From Cellulosilyticum lentocellum DSM 5427 (GTDB taxonomy: Bacteria; Bacillota; Clostridia; Lachnospirales; Cellulosilyticaceae): a DNA stretch of 64,000 nt. The stretch lies in contig NC_015275.1 of NCBI RefSeq assembly GCF_000178835.2, forward strand, positions 2,749,001-2,813,000, given 5' to 3'. How positions within the stretch are numbered: the stretch's first letter is position 1; the number at the start of each line of letters is the position of its first letter. Positions 61,467-64,000 of the stretch are shown here, piece after piece. The position numbers and the translations under genes are program-made. The notes beneath the pieces are model-generated. The model ran no database searches and was not told where the DNA came from. It saw only the letters and a list, made by a program, of their open reading frames with translations.

Positions 61467-63192
61467 TGCCTAGTTCCTCCTTTGACAATTGTGATAATGC
61501 AATTTCCTTATACACCTCACATGTTTTAAGTAGTTCTTGATGTGTTCCTTTACCTACAACATGGCCCTCATCTAGAACAATGATTTGTTCCGCATGCATA
61601 ATGGTACTAATACGTTGTGCAACAAGTAAAACCGTTGCATTGGTTACGTTTTTCTTAAGTTCTGCGCGAAGCTGAGCATCTGTTTTAAAATCAAGGGCAG
61701 AAAAGCTATCATCAAAAATATAAATCTGTGGTTTCGTTGCTAATGCTCTAGCAATAGAAAGTCGTTGCTTTTGTCCCCCTGACACATTGGTGCCACCCTG
61801 TGCAATCCCTGATTTCATGCCCTCTGGTTTTAAATCTATAAATTCTTTAGCTTGAGCAATGGTGGCTGCTTCTAAGAGTTCTTTTTCACTAGCATCTTTT
61901 TTGCCATAACTTAAATTACTTTCAATGGTTCCTGAAAATAAAATACCTTTTTGAGGAACATAACCAATTTGCTCTCTTAAGTCATGTTGAGCAATATCTC
62001 TAATATCCTTACCATCTAATAAAATACTACCCTCTGTAACATCATAAAAACGTGGTACCAAATTAATCAATGTGGACTTACCACTACCTGTTGCACCAAT
62101 AAACGCAGTGGTTTCTCCTGGCTTAGCCACAAAGCTCACATCATGTAAAACAGGTTCCTCTGCTCCAGGATAGCTAAAACTTACATTTTTAAATTCTATA
62201 ACACCTATTGCTTTTTCTATAGGTAAAGCATTTTTTTGATCTATAATCGTTAACTCAGTTTCTAATACTTCCGATACACGTCTTCCAGATACGGAAGCTC
62301 TAGGAATCATGATAAACATCATAGAAATAAACAAGAAACTCATAATAATTTGCATCGTATACTGCATAAAGGCCATCATATCCCCTACTTCAAGCTGACC
62401 TGCTCCTACGCGGTGTGACCCTACCCAAATAACTAAGACACTAATGAGATTCATTAAAAGCATCATAGCTGGCATCATAAAAGTCATGACACGATTAACA
62501 AATAAATTCACCTTCATTAAATCCTTATTCGCTTCATCAAAGCGCTTTTCTTCAAATTTTTGAGTATTAAATGCACGAATAACCAGCATACCTGATAAAT
62601 TTTCTCTTACAATTAAATTCAGCTTATCAATTAAACTTTGTACTTTTTTAAAACGTGGTAATACAATAATAGAAATGACTACAATTAAGCCAATTAAAAT
62701 AACCACAGCTAAAATAATAATCCATGACATCGATACATCTTTGGAGAGAGCTAAGATAATTCCTCCCACTCCCATAATCGGTGCATAAAACATCATACGA
62801 ATCATCATTGTCACTAAGTTTTGAATCTGCGTGATATCATTGGTTGTACGTGTAATAAGAGAAGCTGTTGAAAACTTATCAAATTCTGCATTTGAAAAAC
62901 TACTTACTTTTTCAAATACATGTCTCCTTAAGGTTCTAGCAACACCAGCACCTACCTTAGAAGCAATCAGACCTACCAAAATAGCTGCTATTACTCCACC
63001 TAATGAAATCAGAAGCATAATGCCTCCTGTTTGTAAAATAAAGCCATTGTCTTTCATCAGTATCCCTTGATTAATAATTTTTGACATATAATCAGGTAAC
63101 GATAAATCACACATAGCTTGAGTAAATAATAAACCAACAGCTAACAATATATAACCTATATAAGGCTTTAGATATTTCATAATCTTAAGCAT
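61459..63192 (-). CDS. ABC exporter half with a degenerate Walker B (YfiB/TM287-like)
   Basis: 577 residues, six helices and ATPase. Walker A GATGSGKST, signature VSGGQKQRLS, but Walker B reads IYIFDDSFSALD, with Asp instead of the catalytic Glu. This is the usual asymmetry of heterodimeric exporters such as BmrCD and TM287/288. It is the first exporter gene after the TetR gene, 18 bases away. Confidence 0.92.
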   Translation of the reverse strand: MLKIMKYLKPYIGYILLAVGLLFTQAMCDLSLPDYMSKIINQGILMKDNGFILQTGGIMLLISLGGVIAAILVGLIASKVGAGVARTLRRHVFEKVSSFSNAEFDKFSTASLITRTTNDITQIQNLVTMMIRMMFYAPIMGVGGIILALSKDVSMSWIIILAVVILIGLIVVISIIVLPRFKKVQSLIDKLNLIVRENLSGMLVIRAFNTQKFEEKRFDEANKDLMKVNLFVNRVMTFMMPAMMLLMNLISVLVIWVGSHRVGAGQLEVGDMMAFMQYTMQIIMSFLFISMMFIMIPRASVSGRRVSEVLETELTIIDQKNALPIEKAIGVIEFKNVSFSYPGAEEPVLHDVSFVAKPGETTAFIGATGSGKSTLINLVPRFYDVTEGSILLDGKDIRDIAQHDLREQIGYVPQKGILFSGTIESNLSYGKKDASEKELLEAATIAQAKEFIDLKPEGMKSGIAQGGTNVSGGQKQRLSIARALATKPQIYIFDDSFSALDFKTDAQLRAELKKNVTNATVLLVAQRISTIMHAEQIIVLDEGHVVGKGTHQELLKTCEVYKEIALSQLSKEELGNE

Positions 63193-63210
63193 ACCTCTTT
63201 GTTCCTCCTT

Positions 63211-63834
63211 TTAGTTTGTTTGTTTAGACTTCAAGCCTCTTTTTATAATGTCCATCTCAAATCTAAAAATCTCTAGGCATTCTTCTTTACTGGTTATATC
63301 ATTCAAAAACTGTGTAAGTAACCTAAATAACATACCATTTATCATTTTACCTAAGTATTTAAATTCCTTTTCAGATGCTAGCCCTAGCTTTGCCCTGTCA
63401 ATAGCTTCCATAACCGTTTTAAATCCTTCCATACAAGGATGCTCTTTATGGGTAGGAATCATTTTATTTTTCATTTTTTCATTCATACTCAAAAAGATAT
63501 TTCTTTCTAACTTTTTATTCTCCTCTGCAGTCAGATGTTGAATATAGTCCTCAAAGAATTCCTCAACAGCGCTTAGAAGGTCTCCCTCTTTTTGAATGAC
63601 CTTATTGGTAAAAGAAGCAAACTTCTCTTTTATCTCCTCTGCTGCAATTTGTGTAAATAAATCATCTTTATCCTCAAAGTACTGATAAAAACTACCCCTT
63701 GGTATATCTGCATCTTTAATAATACGTGCAATGGATGCTTCCGCCAAAGGCACTCTAGCAAACTCTTTTCTAGCTGCGGCGCTAATAAGTTCCCTTTTTT
63801 CTGGTGCTAAATTATAAAAAGTTTTCTTTGGCAT
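63211..63834 (-). CDS. TetR family repressor of the ABC exporter
   Basis: 207 residues. An N-terminal helix-turn-helix (AARKEFARVPLAEASIARII, then RGSFYQYFEDKDDLF) and a ligand domain of about 150 residues. AAAGGAG precedes the ATG. It heads the exporter operon and almost surely represses it through the paired operators just upstream, releasing with an unknown inducer. Confidence 0.92.
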   Translation of the reverse strand: MPKKTFYNLAPEKRELISAAARKEFARVPLAEASIARIIKDADIPRGSFYQYFEDKDDLFTQIAAEEIKEKFASFTNKVIQKEGDLLSAVEEFFEDYIQHLTAEENKKLERNIFLSMNEKMKNKMIPTHKEHPCMEGFKTVMEAIDRAKLGLASEKEFKYLGKMINGMLFRLLTQFLNDITSKEECLEIFRFEMDIIKRGLKSKQTN

Positions 63835-63912
63835 TTTCTATCTCCTTTCTCCATGTCACACCGTCTCATTAAGTCAAGGTCTCATTACCTTATTTTCTCT
63901 CCCCAGGTAATG

Positions 63913-63963
63913 TGACAATGTGTCATATCTCATTATTATATATGACACATTGTCATATTGCAA
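63913..63963 (-). promoter_or_regulatory. Promoter and two TetR operators
   Basis: Minus strand: TTGCAA (63963-63958), 17-base spacer, TATAAT (63940-63935). One palindrome, TGACA-CAT-TGTCA (63943-63955), fills the spacer. A second, TGACA-ATG-TGTCA (63913-63925), lies just past the -10. The two centres are 30 bp apart, about three helical turns, and the pair also mirror each other. Confidence 0.85.
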
Positions 63964-64000
63964 CTTATTTAAACTTGAAAACCCTTACAAAATAGTGTTT

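Noticed and set aside
1-64000. CRISPR array or prophage
   Set aside because: No regularly spaced direct repeats, cas genes, or phage structural genes were seen; only one integrase fragment and one broken IS are present.

Overview
This window is chromosomal DNA of a low-GC, endospore-forming anaerobic member of the Clostridia, most likely a Lachnospiraceae/Cellulosilyticum-type organism. That placement is inferred. It rests on Gram-positive PolC, a spoVA operon, a PerR-type regulator, HemZ, the scfA-scfB (SCIFF) ranthipeptide locus next to secDF, clean AGGAGG ribosome sites and strongly AT-biased codons. Most genes lie on the minus strand.

Layout. 1-4.9 kb holds a cut-off U32 peptidase, a CBS-ACT sensor protein, a P1-family aminopeptidase paired with an ECF S-component, and a phosphoesterase. 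4.9-10 kb is the most accessory-looking stretch of intact genes. It contains a membrane-anchored TIR protein with an outside DUF6273-like domain, and a run mcrB-mcrC-sir2-mmcQ in which McrB lacks a DNA-recognition domain and McrC lacks the usual nuclease residues. 10-24 kb is mainly housekeeping: DbpA helicase, PolC, a siroheme reductase, an unusually long class B PBP, a polysaccharide deacetylase and TraX. 24-28 kb carries stress and redox genes (hemerythrin, Spx/ArsC, PerR) and an Lrp-aminotransferase pair. 28-31 kb is spoVAA-AE with a small extra membrane ORF at its head. 31-38.6 kb has hemZ, a metallo-beta-lactamase-fold hydrolase, dtd, rel, apt, an S1 protein and tcdA. 38.6-46 kb holds thioredoxin, a four-module sulfur-handling fusion, a PnrA-type lipoprotein and several unassigned genes, plus a compact GC-rich structured element at 43.1 kb.

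46-49.9 kb is a decayed integration zone next to tRNA-Lys(CTT). It contains a gene-poor 1.1 kb stretch with strong terminators and candidate RNAs, a broken IS3 transposase inserted into a tyrosine-recombinase fragment, an att-like 16-bp partial copy of the tRNA 3' end, and a gene remnant. 50-57.7 kb carries an MCP, secF-secD, scfB-scfA, a TIGR04086 protein, a PHP phosphoesterase and an unassigned gene. 57.9-64 kb carries an ABC-F ATPase and a TetR-controlled heterodimeric ABC exporter with a clearly readable promoter and paired operators.

How genes work together. PerR, hemerythrin, thioredoxin, the Spx-like protein and the CoA-disulfide-reductase fusion form a loose oxygen/thiol stress set. 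scfA, scfB, secDF and TIGR04086 form the conserved clostridial ranthipeptide/secretion neighbourhood. rel, apt, dtd and hemZ form a conserved housekeeping string. The best candidate for an under-described system is the mcrB-mcrC-sir2-mmcQ run beside the TIR-DUF6273 protein. The best candidates for undescribed RNAs are at 43.08-43.21 kb and 46.2-47.03 kb.
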